This document shows positions 7,966 to 16,738 of a stretch of 64,000 bases of DNA, piece after piece. The position numbers and the translations under genes are program-made. The stretch comes from CAIYRG01 sp964494505. GTDB lineage: Bacteria > Pseudomonadota > Alphaproteobacteria > Micropepsales > Micropepsaceae. The DNA lies in NCBI GenBank assembly GCA_964494505.1, contig CAZBRO010000006.1, positions 62,001 to 126,000 on the forward strand. The letters run 5' to 3'. Positions within the stretch are counted from its first letter, which is position 1. The number at the start of each line of letters is the position of its first letter. A model generated the notes under the pieces. The model was not told the DNA's origin and did no database searches. It worked only from the letters and a program-made list of their open reading frames with translations.

Positions 7966-8583
7966 ATGGCTGAAACGACGGAGGTGCTTCCCGATTTCGG
8001 GGGCTTTGCCGTTTGCTATGACCCGGGTCTGAATCCCTTTTTTAAGGCTATCTTCGTCGAGAATATGCGGATCATCGAATCCTGCGCCGTCGGCAAGACC
8101 TTGCTGAAACTGATTTGCGACGCGCTGCCGCGTTTCCGGGGCACGTTCCCGGCAGGCATCAACGTCATGGCCAAGCCGCAAAAGGTCAAATATGTCGAAT
8201 CGGGGCACGCGCCGATGTTCGGCAAGATCGTGCCGGCGCCCGGCGTGAACAGATATGTGGCGCCCAGAGGCTGCAACCATTACATCATCGGAAGCAGCTG
8301 CAATGCCGCGCTATCGACCGAGGATTCCGAGAATGGTCAGGGCAGCGTTTGCGACATGATGTTCACGAATGCGCAGTTCATCACGTCGAAAGGCGAACCG
8401 GCGCGCCCGTTCATTGTTCTGGCCCATGAGCTGATACATTCCTATCATTGTCTTTACGGCATCAAGAAGAGCGAGGACGAAGAACTCTGGACAACCGGCA
8501 TCGGAGCATACGAGAACGAACCGATGTCCGAGAACGTCTTCCGCGACCAGCTCAAATTGCCGCGCCGGGAAGAATATTATTAA
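7966..8583 (+). CDS. M91-family (NleD/HopH1-like) zinc metallopeptidase
   Basis: A 205-residue protein whose C-terminal half holds the zinc-protease motif AHELIHSYHCLYG (HExxH) followed by EELWTTGIGAYENEPMSEN and LKLPRREEYY. This arrangement resembles peptidase family M91, which includes the E. coli type III effector NleD and Pseudomonas HopH1. No signal peptide or membrane segment is seen, and the N-terminal 120 residues are not recognisable. The start at 7966 (MAETTEVLPDF) was chosen because the longer frame would begin inside tRNA-Pro. No secretion system or chaperone gene is nearby. Its position next to a tRNA suggests horizontal gain, but no flanking repeat of the tRNA end was found. Confidence 0.78.
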   Translation: MAETTEVLPDFGGFAVCYDPGLNPFFKAIFVENMRIIESCAVGKTLLKLICDALPRFRGTFPAGINVMAKPQKVKYVESGHAPMFGKIVPAPGVNRYVAPRGCNHYIIGSSCNAALSTEDSENGQGSVCDMMFTNAQFITSKGEPARPFIVLAHELIHSYHCLYGIKKSEDEELWTTGIGAYENEPMSENVFRDQLKLPRREEYY

Positions 8584-8641
8584 GGCGGCAGGCTCAGTCT
8601 TCGGATTGGTTCCGAAGCCGGCTCGCCAGAAGGGGAAGAGA

Positions 8642-8947
8642 ATGCTCGCGCGGATTTATCAGCCGTCGAGGACTGCGATGCAGTCGGGCAAAGCCCGCAC
8701 CAGGAAATGGGTGCTGGAATACGAACCCGAACGGGCCCGCGAGATCGAGCCGCTGATGGGCTGGACGGCGTCTTCCGATATGCGCCAGCAGGTGGCGCTG
8801 GAGTTCGACACGATGGAAGAGGCGGTCGCCTACGCCGCGAAGAACCGGATTCCGTATCAGGTTTTCGAGCCGCACAAGCCGGCCCCCAAGACGAAATCCT
8901 ATTCCGACAATTTCCGCTTCGACCGGAAGATTCCCTGGTCGCATTGA
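8642..8947 (+). CDS. NDUFS4-like complex I accessory subunit
   Basis: A 101-residue protein of the 'ETC complex I subunit conserved region' family, the bacterial relative of mitochondrial NDUFS4. Visible marks are ARIYQPSRTAMQSG near the N-terminus, KWVLEYEPE, GWTASSDMRQQVALEFDTMEEA and YSDNFRFDRKIPWSH at the C-terminus. The family is largely restricted to alphaproteobacteria and mitochondria and stabilises NADH:quinone oxidoreductase. The ATG at 8642 has a GGGGAAGAG ribosome site; a longer frame from 8606 is not needed. As is common, it lies away from the nuo operon and near a tRNA gene. Confidence 0.9.
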   Translation: MLARIYQPSRTAMQSGKARTRKWVLEYEPERAREIEPLMGWTASSDMRQQVALEFDTMEEAVAYAAKNRIPYQVFEPHKPAPKTKSYSDNFRFDRKIPWSH

Positions 8948-8985
8948 GGCACGGGAAATCGGCGTTCAGAAATGACTGCGTCTGG

Positions 8986-9040
8986 CGCCCGATTTCTGTA
9001 TTCTGCTTCTGATACCGGATTTCTGACGTCTGAATTCCGG
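8986..9040 (+). repeat. TTCTG-rich short tandem-like repeat
   Basis: Between the NDUFS4-like gene and tRNA-Arg the word TTCTG recurs at short irregular intervals (ATTTCTG, ATTCTG, CTTCTG, ATTTCTG, then GTCTG), followed by CCGG ends that can pair. It is not coding and looks like a degenerate intergenic repeat. Confidence 0.45.
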
Positions 9041-9049
9041 CGTGCCGAT

Positions 9050-9126
9050 GACCCCGTAGCTCAGCTGGATAGAGCAACAGCCTTCTAAGCTGTGGGTCGC
9101 AGGTTCAAGTCCTGCCGGGGTCGCCA
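9050..9126 (+). tRNA. tRNA-Arg (anticodon TCT)
   Basis: 77 bases with encoded CCA. Acceptor stem GACCCCG/CGGGGTC, D arm AGCTCAGCTGGATAGAGC, anticodon stem ACAGC/GCTGT with loop CTTCTAA giving UCU, and T arm GTTCAAGTC. Confidence 0.96.
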
Positions 9127-9188
9127 CTTAAAGCCGAATACGTGAGCGACCATCACAAGGCAAACATCGCCCGCAACCCGGCCTTTGC

Positions 9189-9443
9189 TCAGTCGTGCCC
9201 ATTGCGGCGGCTAGCCTTCTCGCGAATGCTCTTCGCAAGAGCCTCGAGTCTGTCGGCGAAGTCTCCGTCGGATTCCGGGCGTGACCGTACCAGGGTGGCC
9301 ATTCGTTCAAGATCGGCCGCGGTACGGCTCAGGTCCTGTCTGTTCAACGTCCCGTTTCTCAGTGCTGCCGCCATGCCTTCAAGTTCCTTTGCGATTCCAC
9401 TTAAGAGAGCGGAATAATCCTCATCATCCGGTCCTGCGGCCAT
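9189..9443 (-). CDS. Small hypothetical protein
   Basis: An 84-residue acidic, helical-looking protein (MAAGPDDEDYSALLSGIAKE at the start) with a good GGGAGGC ribosome site 8 bases before the ATG. No domain was recognised. Heptad-like leucines suggest a short coiled coil. It follows another tiny frame on the same strand in an accessory stretch after tRNA-Arg. Confidence 0.55.
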   Translation of the reverse strand: MAAGPDDEDYSALLSGIAKELEGMAAALRNGTLNRQDLSRTAADLERMATLVRSRPESDGDFADRLEALAKSIREKASRRNGHD

Positions 9444-9487
9444 GTGCGCCGGGCCTCCCTTTTACGATCGACGTCTTTGCTGATTGA

Positions 9488-9706
9488 TTAGGAGTTGTGC
9501 TGCTTTAGCTCGGAGACGGGTGTGGCCCGTTGTCGCGAGAGCTTGAGCGCGACGCCGGGGGCGTCTTGCCGGATTTGCTGAGCGGCGCTCACGAGAAAAC
9601 CAGAAAGCGCGCACGTGGTGCGGCAGCTTCTCATGTCATTTGCGAGCGCTTCGAACTCAGCAGCTATGTGCTCGTAAAAACCGCCAATTTCCAATTCCGA
9701 ATGCAC
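9488..9706 (-). CDS. Possible small hypothetical protein
   Basis: A frame of about 72 codons starting at GTG 9706 with a GGAGAAG site upstream; the frame itself is open to a TTG at 9748. It encodes ELEIGGFYEHIAAEFEALAN and contains two cysteines (RSCRTTC). No family recognised. It reads towards the small gene at 9189-9443 and could be its operon partner. The surrounding DNA is lower in GC than the core genes, and the call is weak. Confidence 0.35.
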   Translation of the reverse strand: MHSELEIGGFYEHIAAEFEALANDMRSCRTTCALSGFLVSAAQQIRQDAPGVALKLSRQRATPVSELKQHNS

Positions 9707-10377
9707 GGGTACACGCTTCTCCAGATTCGCGGAGGAGCAATTCCCCAACGCGGAAGCGTTCCTATCTGCAGTCCTCAGCGAAAGCAGCTTGGGAATTACC
9801 CTGACGGGCTAAGCCTTACGTGGTTCTACTTATTCCTTGCCGATATTCGAGGTCGAACCCAAATTCACCGCTCCGCTTCAGCTTTCATGATTCACTTACT
9901 GTATCGAAACCGCCTAATCGGCCTTCCATCTGTGGAACTTGGGCCCTGAGCGGCCTTGGGCATTCATGCGAGTCATCTTCTGTTCGCACGCGTTTTAATA
10001 GATCGGTTCAACAGATCGGAAGGTGCGCAGATGAATGCCGGCGCGTCGGCAGCCCCGCAGGGGCTGCGCGCGGCAATCCTCGCCGCCAGCTCCCCTATCA
10101 ACCGTGTAAACACGCTCGACAATTTCGCTTAGGGCGCCGTGGGTACGATGGGCCGCGCTCGCATCTCATTCATTGCGCCCGCCTCAGCGGATCGATTGGG
10201 AACTCCATGACCAAAATCCCGATGTTACCAAAGGACAACTAAGCTCGGCGGGCATCCTGTTTTAGTATTATGTGTGCGCTTTCTGGATCGGCGCACACTC
10301 CCCCCTCGCCCCGCTCCGCAAGGCCGCGGGGCGCTTTTTGTGAAACGCTCAAAGAACACAAAGACATCGCGCAACGG
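9707..10377. other. Gene-poor accessory interval
   Basis: About 670 bases without a gene I can support. It contains a perfect 8-bp hairpin with a three-base loop (GCAGCCCC-GCA-GGGGCTGC, 10049-10067), a second perfect 8-bp hairpin (GTGTGCGC/GCGCACAC, 10272-10298) and a plus-strand terminator at 10308-10339. Part of it (about 9780-10010) is visibly less GC-rich than the flanks. A plus-strand non-coding RNA is possible but unproven. Confidence 0.5.
10308..10339 (+). terminator. Rho-independent terminator, plus strand
   Basis: Stem GCCCCGC (10308-10314) with GCGGGGC (10326-10332), 11-base loop, then GC and five T (10335-10339). No plus-strand gene ends just before it, so it may terminate an unannotated RNA. 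Confidence 0.6.
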
Positions 10378-11325
10378 TCACGGCGTGCGCGAGGACATGA
10401 AGGCCGCAAGCGCAATCATGTCATCCTGGGAGAGCTTGGCGACAACCGGCTGCATCAGGGCGACCGCGGTGCCGGTCCGTGTCCCATGCTGGATATCGTA
10501 CAACTGCCGGAAGATGTAGATCGCGCCGCGGCCGGCCAAACCTGGCACATTGCCCACGCCTTTGTAATCGGGGCCGTGACAGATGCTGCACTGAAAGGTC
10601 TTGCCATTGCCGCCCGTGGCGGCAAGCGTTTCGCCCGCCTTGATGCTGCCGGTCGGTACATAGGCGATGAAGGGTGAATGAGGGTCGCGAACCTTTGCAC
10701 CTTCTTCTTCTTCGGGCACTTCGATGATCCGCCGGCCAATCGGCTCCTTCGCCCCGGCGGAGACGAAGCGCATATTGCCTTCACCGACATAGGTCTTGGG
10801 CACGGTGTCGGTCTCGACCACCTTAGTCCAAACCGTCTGCTTGATCGAAGAGAAATAATCGGCAGCTGCTTTGACTTCGTCGTCCGTCAGCCCCTTGGAA
10901 AACGCGATCATATTGCCTGAGCGCGCCGCGACGGAGCTTTTGCGCGTTCCGTTGCGGAACTGTTGTAATTGCTCCTGGATGTAGCCTGCGGGAAGCCCGG
11001 TCAGGTTGGCGGATTCCGGATGGCCGAGACCGTTCGCCAAATGACACTGGTCGCAGGCGTGCACGACCGGCGCCTTGCCGTGCTTTACGAGATCGGGCAT
11101 GGGCGGATGTTCGCTGGGAAACCAATCCGGCGGGTTGAAGGAATCGCCTACGTCTTTTTCAGTGAAGGTAACGGTGCTGCCCTTCACATGCAGCGGCTGG
11201 CTATTGGGCGGAGGCAATTGGAAGCCGGGAGGCGTCGCAGGGTAGGCCCAATCGGGCGGCGCATCCGCGGCAATTCCGGCGACGGGCAGCAGCACCAATA
11301 TCGACGCGCAAAACCACTGTTTCAT
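10378..11325 (-). CDS. Secreted diheme c-type cytochrome
   Basis: A 315-residue exported protein. The signal peptide covers about residues 1-20 (LVLLPVAGIAADA). Two haem c attachment sites are visible: CDQCH near residue 92 and CSICH near residue 248, in cytochrome c4-like halves with downstream Met candidates (GNMIAFSKGLTDDEV; VALMQPVVAKLSQDDM). It should carry electrons in the periplasm. It lies about 60 bases after the YVTN protein on the same strand, so the two may be co-expressed. An unusual central linker of about 70 residues with an EEEE stretch separates the two halves. The electron donor is unknown. Confidence 0.88.
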   Translation of the reverse strand: MKQWFCASILVLLPVAGIAADAPPDWAYPATPPGFQLPPPNSQPLHVKGSTVTFTEKDVGDSFNPPDWFPSEHPPMPDLVKHGKAPVVHACDQCHLANGLGHPESANLTGLPAGYIQEQLQQFRNGTRKSSVAARSGNMIAFSKGLTDDEVKAAADYFSSIKQTVWTKVVETDTVPKTYVGEGNMRFVSAGAKEPIGRRIIEVPEEEEGAKVRDPHSPFIAYVPTGSIKAGETLAATGGNGKTFQCSICHGPDYKGVGNVPGLAGRGAIYIFRQLYDIQHGTRTGTAVALMQPVVAKLSQDDMIALAAFMSSRTP

Positions 11326-11389
11326 GGAATCCTCCGTTGACGGCGGGAGGTATTGGAGGGCCTCCCGCCATGCGTTCGCTTATAGCCGT

Positions 11390-12388
11390 TCAGGGTGCAA
11401 TTACCAGAACTTCATAGGTCGATTCGACCGCTTGCGGGCGTCCGCCCGCGGTTGCGGGAGCGCCGAATTTCGCCGCCATGCTGTAGATCCGTCCGGTTGC
11501 CGGATCCAGTGTCCCGGTGCGGGTGCCGAGCTGCGTCGTCAGATGCTGGACGACGCTGATATGGGCCGGATCGGCGAAGGAAAGCACCTCCAGAACGCCC
11601 GGGGTCCGGCAGGGAATGAAGGCAAGCTTTCGCATCGGATCGAAGATGACCGCGTCGGGTTGGTTCGCGATTTTCAGGGAAGCGACTTCCATACCGTTGT
11701 CAGCACGGGTCACTTTCGCCACTCCATCGCACGAGGAAATCAGGAACTTATCGGCGGCGTCATAAGCCAACCCCGTCGGGCCATCGCAATCTTTGAGCTG
11801 ATAGCGGGCGGTCACCTTTTTCGCCTTGGTATCGATCACCGCGATCTGGTTCTTGTCCTCGATGTTGACGAACACCTTGCCGGCTCCGTCCGGCACGGCA
11901 AATTCCAAATCGCCGCCGATCGGAATCGTAGCGACGACTTTCTTCGTGGCCGGATCGATGACGGTCGAGTCGCCGCCATCATGGTTCATTGCAAACACAA
12001 GCTTCGTGGCCGGATCATAGGTCGCGCCGTCGGGGTTCTTGCCGCCCTTCAGCGTCGCCACGACCTTATCCGTCGAGCCGTCGACGATCAGAATGTTTCC
12101 GGCCCGTTGCGTCACCACGAGCAGCGGCGTTCCTGGAATGGGCAAAGCGATATGGCCCCTGACCGCTGATTTGATTTCGCCAACCTTCCCGGTCTTCACA
12201 TCGATCGTGGTGGTAAGGGTCGGACGCGCCATGAGGACTTGTCCCTTGACGGGATCGAAGGTGGCGTAATCGAAGCCGCCATCCTGAACCTTGATGCGAT
12301 CGACGATCTTGTACTGCGGCGCCGCGGCAAAGGCTGCTGCGGACATTCCTACCGAAAACGCTAAAACGGCGACGGAAATCGCTTTCAC
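11390..12388 (-). CDS. Secreted YVTN-type beta-propeller protein
   Basis: A 332-residue exported protein. The start is the GTG at 12388, which has a GGGAGGAAA ribosome site; the longer frame to 12454 has none. A signal peptide covers about residues 1-22 (VAVLAFSVGMSAAAFA). The rest is a repeat of beta-propeller blades in the YVTN style: ILIVDGSTDKVVATLKGGKN, STVIDPATKKVVATIPIGG and IAVIDTKAKKVTARYQL. Proteins of this type act as periplasmic scaffolds or bind substrate or metal; no catalytic residues are recognisable. It lies between the RND operon and the diheme cytochrome on the same strand. Confidence 0.85.
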   Translation of the reverse strand: MKAISVAVLAFSVGMSAAAFAAAPQYKIVDRIKVQDGGFDYATFDPVKGQVLMARPTLTTTIDVKTGKVGEIKSAVRGHIALPIPGTPLLVVTQRAGNILIVDGSTDKVVATLKGGKNPDGATYDPATKLVFAMNHDGGDSTVIDPATKKVVATIPIGGDLEFAVPDGAGKVFVNIEDKNQIAVIDTKAKKVTARYQLKDCDGPTGLAYDAADKFLISSCDGVAKVTRADNGMEVASLKIANQPDAVIFDPMRKLAFIPCRTPGVLEVLSFADPAHISVVQHLTTQLGTRTGTLDPATGRIYSMAAKFGAPATAGGRPQAVESTYEVLVIAP

Positions 12389-12524
12389 AGGTTTCCTCCC
12401 TTTAGAATCCCGGCCATCGGTTCGGTGGCGGGGTGACAGCCAAATGATGCACATGGAGAGACAGGCAACGCCTCACCGCCTGGCACAGGCGCCCGCGGTG
12501 AGGCCGCAACGAACGCACCCGATG

Positions 12525-15500
12525 TCATTCTGCCGGCCATTTCGCCACCCCCAACACGGGCTCCTCCTCGGTTTCGCGGCTTGATTTGCTGCTCCATAAC
12601 CAGAATGCCAGCGGCATCACCAGAAGAACGAGCGGCATCTGCACGACCAATCCCGATATGATTGCTATTGCCAGAGGCTGCTGCATCGCAGAACCCTGCC
12701 CAAGACCCAATGCCAGCGGCATCAGCGCCAGAATCGCCGCGATTGTCGTCATCGCGATGGGACGAAAGCGGTTAACGCCGGCCTCGACGACGGCCCTGTT
12801 GTGCGAAATGCCTTCCCGCGTGAGCAACTCGTATTCGGAGAAGTAGAACACCGCGATTTCGGTGACGATGCCGACGATCATGGTCATTCCCATCATCGCC
12901 GAGATATTCAGCTCCACACCCGTCACCCAAAGTCCGATGAACACCGCCGACATGGCGCCAAGCGGCATCGCGATGATCACGACGGCCATCCTCACGCTCT
13001 CGTAGAGATAGAGCAGCAGAAAGAATACCAGCGCGAAAGCGGCGGCCAACACCACCAGCAGTCCGCGGAACGCGATCTGCTGCTGGGCATAAAGACCGCC
13101 GAGCTGGTAATAGGTCCCCTGGGTGAACAGCCCTGATTTGTCGAGCAGCGCCTTTACGTCAGCAGCCGTCGTGCCCAGGTCGCGCCCAACGATACGCGCC
13201 GTCACGGCAACCATCGGCTTGAGATTGTCGCGGGTGATTTCCGGCAGGCCGGTCAGCAGGCTGACATCGGCGACGCGGCTCAACGCCACGAAATGCCCGT
13301 CCGGCGCCTCGATTCGGAGCGCCCTTATGTCGTTCGGCGTGGAACGCAGGTTCTGCGGAATCGTGACCCGAACATCGATGCTGCGGTCCACATTGCGCAA
13401 TTGCGTCGCCACGCTGCCGGTCAGATACGCATTGATTTGGCTCGTGACGGCATCGGGTGTGAGGTCTTCGGCGCCGGCCTTCAGCGGATCGACATGAATG
13501 TCCAAGGCGTCGCCCGCGATGATGACGCCATTCTCGATTTCCGTAATGCCGGGGACGGCCTGAATCGCATCGGCGACCTTGGGCGCCAGCGCGAAAAGCA
13601 CATTCGGGTCGTCGCCATAAATCTGGACCTCGATGGGCTGTGGCACCGCCGTCAGGTCTCCGATCAGGTCTTCCATCAATTGGGCCGTTTCGATGTCCAG
13701 GCCGGGCACCACCATCTGGGACTTGGTCCGGATTTCGTTCATCACCTCTTCGATGGAACGCCGCGGCTGAGGTTTCAGGCGAATGAAGATATCGCCCGTG
13801 TTCGGTTCGGTAAGGCCGCCGCCAAGCTGCAAGCCTGTGCGCCGGGAATAGGTCAGTACTTCCGGTGTCGCTCGAATGATCTTCTCGACTTGCTGCAGCA
13901 TCTTGTCCGTGTCCTGCAACGAATTGCCGGCGGGCGCGATGTAGTCGAACACGAATCCGCCTTCATCCATCACCGGCATGAACCCCGTGCCGACATGGGT
14001 GTAGGCGAGATAACCGATGGCGAGGAATCCGGCGACCACCGGTAATGCGAGCGCCGGATTTCGCAGCAGCCCCTGAAAGATCCGCCGGTACCCCGACAGC
14101 ACCCGCCGGAAAATCGGACCGGCGTGGTCCTTGTTCGCCGTCGCCGTCATGAAGAAATCGGCCATCAATGGGATGGCGAAGAATGCGGCGAGGAAGGAAA
14201 CGATCAGCGATGCCGCCAGAGTCAGCGACAGAGCTTTGAAGAAAGCGCCCGTCACGCCGGTCAGAAAGGCCAGCGGAATGAAGATGATAATGGTCGCCGC
14301 GGAAGAACCGGCCAGCGGTTTGAGGAATTCCCAGGTTGCGGCGCGAATTTCTTGCCGCCCTTTCTCCCCCCTGCTGTGCAGCCTTCGTTCGATCTGCTCG
14401 ATCATCACGATGGCGTCGTCGATGATGAGGCCGATCGCGGCCGCCATGCCGCCAAGGGTCATGATGTTGAAGCTCATGCCGAGCACGGACAGCAGCAGCA
14501 CGGTCGACGCGAGCACGGCCGGAACCACGATCAGCGTGATGACGGTGATCTTGATGTTGCGCAGGAAGGCGAGCAGCACCAGCCCGGCGAGCGCCACGCC
14601 GATGAGGACCGCTTCAAAGACGCTGTTCGCTGAGCCCAAAATAAGCTCGCTCTGGTCGTACCAGTTGCTGATATGGAAATCGCGCGGCAGCTTCGGCGCA
14701 TAGGAGGCGAGCGTGGACTTGATATCGTTCACGATCTGGACGGTGTTTCCATCCTGCTGCTGTTTCACCTGCAGGATGATGGCAGGCTTTCCGTCCGCCG
14801 TGACGATGCCGTAATTCGGCGCCTCGGTCTCGTATACGCGCGCGATGTTGGAAAGATAAATGACACCGCCCGGACCGCTGCCGGGATTGCCGCCGCTACT
14901 CGTATGCAGCACGATATTCCGCACATCGGCCGCGGTCTTGAGCTGGTTGTCCGACAGGGTCAGAAGCAGCTTGTGGCGGTCCGCGACCAGACCCACCGCT
15001 TCAAGCACATTGGAGCCTTGCAGCGCCTTGTTCACATCGTCCATCGCGAGGCCGAAACTCGCCAGACGCCCCGGATCGACATCGACCCGCACCTCCCGCG
15101 GCGCCCCGCCCAGCACCTCGACACGCTGCACGCCCCTGATGGAGGACAGCAGAGGCAGCAACTCGGTTTCCGCAATCTCGCGAACCTTGAGCAGCGGAAG
15201 CTTGTCCGAGGTCAGACTGTAGGCGGCGACCGGGAAGACATTGGTATTCATGCGGCGGATGTCGAAGGTGGTGCCCTGTGGCAGGCTGGGCAGGATGCGG
15301 CTGATCTCCGCCTGCACCTGCAGAGTCGCCACCGACATATCGATACCCCAATCGAAGTTGAGCGACATTTCCGAGGTGCCGCGGCTTGTCGTTGAGCGCA
15401 CTTCGACAAGACCCGGAACGCTCTTCACCACTTGTTCGACCGGCCGCGTCACCAGCGTGACCATCTGGTTTGCGGGCTGATCGCCGGCATCGATCGTGAT

Positions 15501-15638
15501 CGCGATGCGCGGAAAGTTGACTTGGGGGAATAGCGCTACCGGCAGATTGAACGCACTGAACGCACCTGCAACCGCGGCGACCAACAACAGGAAGATCAGA
15601 GAGCGACGATGCTGCGAGGCCCAAAGGGCGAGATTCAT
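12525..15638 (-). CDS. RND efflux pump, inner-membrane permease
   Basis: A 1037-residue AcrB-family transporter. It begins with a short cytoplasmic segment and TM1 (SLIFLLLVAAVAGAFSAFNLP), has the two large periplasmic loops, and carries the TM4 double-Asp proton relay in GLIIDDAIVMIEQIERR. That motif points to the hydrophobe/amphiphile group rather than CzcA-type metal pumps. Twelve membrane segments fit the usual layout. It would export small toxic compounds from membrane or periplasm using proton force. Its ATG overlaps the adaptor stop (ATGA). The substrate is not known, and no dedicated regulator is adjacent. Confidence 0.93.
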   Translation of the reverse strand: MNLALWASQHRRSLIFLLLVAAVAGAFSAFNLPVALFPQVNFPRIAITIDAGDQPANQMVTLVTRPVEQVVKSVPGLVEVRSTTSRGTSEMSLNFDWGIDMSVATLQVQAEISRILPSLPQGTTFDIRRMNTNVFPVAAYSLTSDKLPLLKVREIAETELLPLLSSIRGVQRVEVLGGAPREVRVDVDPGRLASFGLAMDDVNKALQGSNVLEAVGLVADRHKLLLTLSDNQLKTAADVRNIVLHTSSGGNPGSGPGGVIYLSNIARVYETEAPNYGIVTADGKPAIILQVKQQQDGNTVQIVNDIKSTLASYAPKLPRDFHISNWYDQSELILGSANSVFEAVLIGVALAGLVLLAFLRNIKITVITLIVVPAVLASTVLLLSVLGMSFNIMTLGGMAAAIGLIIDDAIVMIEQIERRLHSRGEKGRQEIRAATWEFLKPLAGSSAATIIIFIPLAFLTGVTGAFFKALSLTLAASLIVSFLAAFFAIPLMADFFMTATANKDHAGPIFRRVLSGYRRIFQGLLRNPALALPVVAGFLAIGYLAYTHVGTGFMPVMDEGGFVFDYIAPAGNSLQDTDKMLQQVEKIIRATPEVLTYSRRTGLQLGGGLTEPNTGDIFIRLKPQPRRSIEEVMNEIRTKSQMVVPGLDIETAQLMEDLIGDLTAVPQPIEVQIYGDDPNVLFALAPKVADAIQAVPGITEIENGVIIAGDALDIHVDPLKAGAEDLTPDAVTSQINAYLTGSVATQLRNVDRSIDVRVTIPQNLRSTPNDIRALRIEAPDGHFVALSRVADVSLLTGLPEITRDNLKPMVAVTARIVGRDLGTTAADVKALLDKSGLFTQGTYYQLGGLYAQQQIAFRGLLVVLAAAFALVFFLLLYLYESVRMAVVIIAMPLGAMSAVFIGLWVTGVELNISAMMGMTMIVGIVTEIAVFYFSEYELLTREGISHNRAVVEAGVNRFRPIAMTTIAAILALMPLALGLGQGSAMQQPLAIAIISGLVVQMPLVLLVMPLAFWLWSSKSSRETEEEPVLGVAKWPAE

Positions 15639-16738
15639 GACTTCGTCTCCTCGACGGGCGTGTCGTCGTCAAGCTCGGTATTGTTGTTCACGACAACCTT
15701 GGTGCCGAGAGCCGGATCGACTCCGTCGATCAGCGCCATGTCGTCGGTTTCGACAAGGACTTTCACGTTTTGCTTGTGCGCGGTGTCCTCCGAGATGGTG
15801 AAAATGTAAGGGCCGCTTGAGTCCTCCAGCAGCGCTGTGCGTGGCACCAGGATGCCTTGTTTCGGCGGGAGTTCGATGTGCGCGACCAGCGTCGCGCCCA
15901 ATTCGAGATGGGCGCCTGCCGCCGCCGGAACATCGCAAAGAGCCTTCACCAGATGCGTCATCGGATCGACGCTTGCGCCGACCGATCTGAGTTTGCCCTC
16001 GATTGCGTCCCCGCCGAACGTATTGCTGAGCTTGACCGCCGCTCCGGGGGCGAGCTTGGCGGCATCCTCCGGTTCGAGACTGAGCTGAACGGTCAGGTTG
16101 GAGCGGCTGACGATGGTCGCGATGGTGTTGTTGGCTTGCACCTTGTCGCCGGGAACGGCCATGAGCCCCGTGACCACGCCATCGAACGGCGCGCGAATGA
16201 TCTCTTCGCCCGCTCCGGCCCCGATCTTGCTTTGCGCGTCGAGTTGAATCCTGGCGTCTTCGAGGGCCTTTCGGGCTGTCGCGACCTGATCGTTGGTGGC
16301 AAGCTTTTCGGCGAAGAGGCGTTCCACGCGCTGCACGTCGCGGGCCGCGAAGTCCGCGGCGGATTTCGCCTGCTCGAACGCGGTCGTATTGGCAGCCGCC
16401 GTAACGACGGTGACGATCGGCTGGCCGCTCCGCACCACATCTCCATCGCGAACATTCACGGCCTTGAACACGCCATCGCGCGGAATCTGGATGACGTAGG
16501 AATTCTGCGGCGAGGAACTGACGGTGCCATAGGCGACGGCGGTCGGAGACAGCATTCCCTGGGTCACTTCGACGGTCGTTACGGTCGCCGTGCCTTTGAT
16601 CTCCGCATCGCCGGGAGCGTTCGCGTCGGCCTTTTCACCCGCGCCGAACAGGCCCGCGTAATACCCAATGCCGGCAAGGATCAGAATTGTCGCGAGTACG
16701 CTCGCAAGTGTTGTCCATCGGACGAGCGGGCGCTTCAT
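15635..16738 (-). CDS. RND periplasmic adaptor (membrane fusion protein)
   Basis: A 367-residue HlyD/AcrA-type adaptor. One N-terminal membrane segment (TTLASVLATILILAGIGYYA) is followed by the barrel-sandwich half motif (GVFKAVNVRDGDVVRSGQPI), an alpha-helical hairpin (about residues 110-150), the second lipoyl half (IRAPFDGVVTGLMAVPGDKV) and a beta-barrel domain. It bridges pump and outer-membrane channel. It overlaps the genes on both sides by ATGA, so the three subunits are translationally coupled. Confidence 0.92.
   Translation of the reverse strand: MKRPLVRWTTLASVLATILILAGIGYYAGLFGAGEKADANAPGDAEIKGTATVTTVEVTQGMLSPTAVAYGTVSSSPQNSYVIQIPRDGVFKAVNVRDGDVVRSGQPIVTVVTAAANTTAFEQAKSAADFAARDVQRVERLFAEKLATNDQVATARKALEDARIQLDAQSKIGAGAGEEIIRAPFDGVVTGLMAVPGDKVQANNTIATIVSRSNLTVQLSLEPEDAAKLAPGAAVKLSNTFGGDAIEGKLRSVGASVDPMTHLVKALCDVPAAAGAHLELGATLVAHIELPPKQGILVPRTALLEDSSGPYIFTISEDTAHKQNVKVLVETDDMALIDGVDPALGTKVVVNNNTELDDDTPVEETKS

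Noticed and set aside
10080..10140. A tmRNA-like tag: the reading CTC GAC AAT TTC GCT TAG resembles the DNFA part of alphaproteobacterial tags.
   Set aside because: The tag does not end in the expected Ala-Ala, and I found no tRNA-like halves of tmRNA around it.
7809..10377. A genomic island integrated at tRNA-Pro or tRNA-Arg.
   Set aside because: No integrase gene and no direct repeat of either tRNA 3' end was found downstream, so only the weaker statement of possible acquisition is kept.
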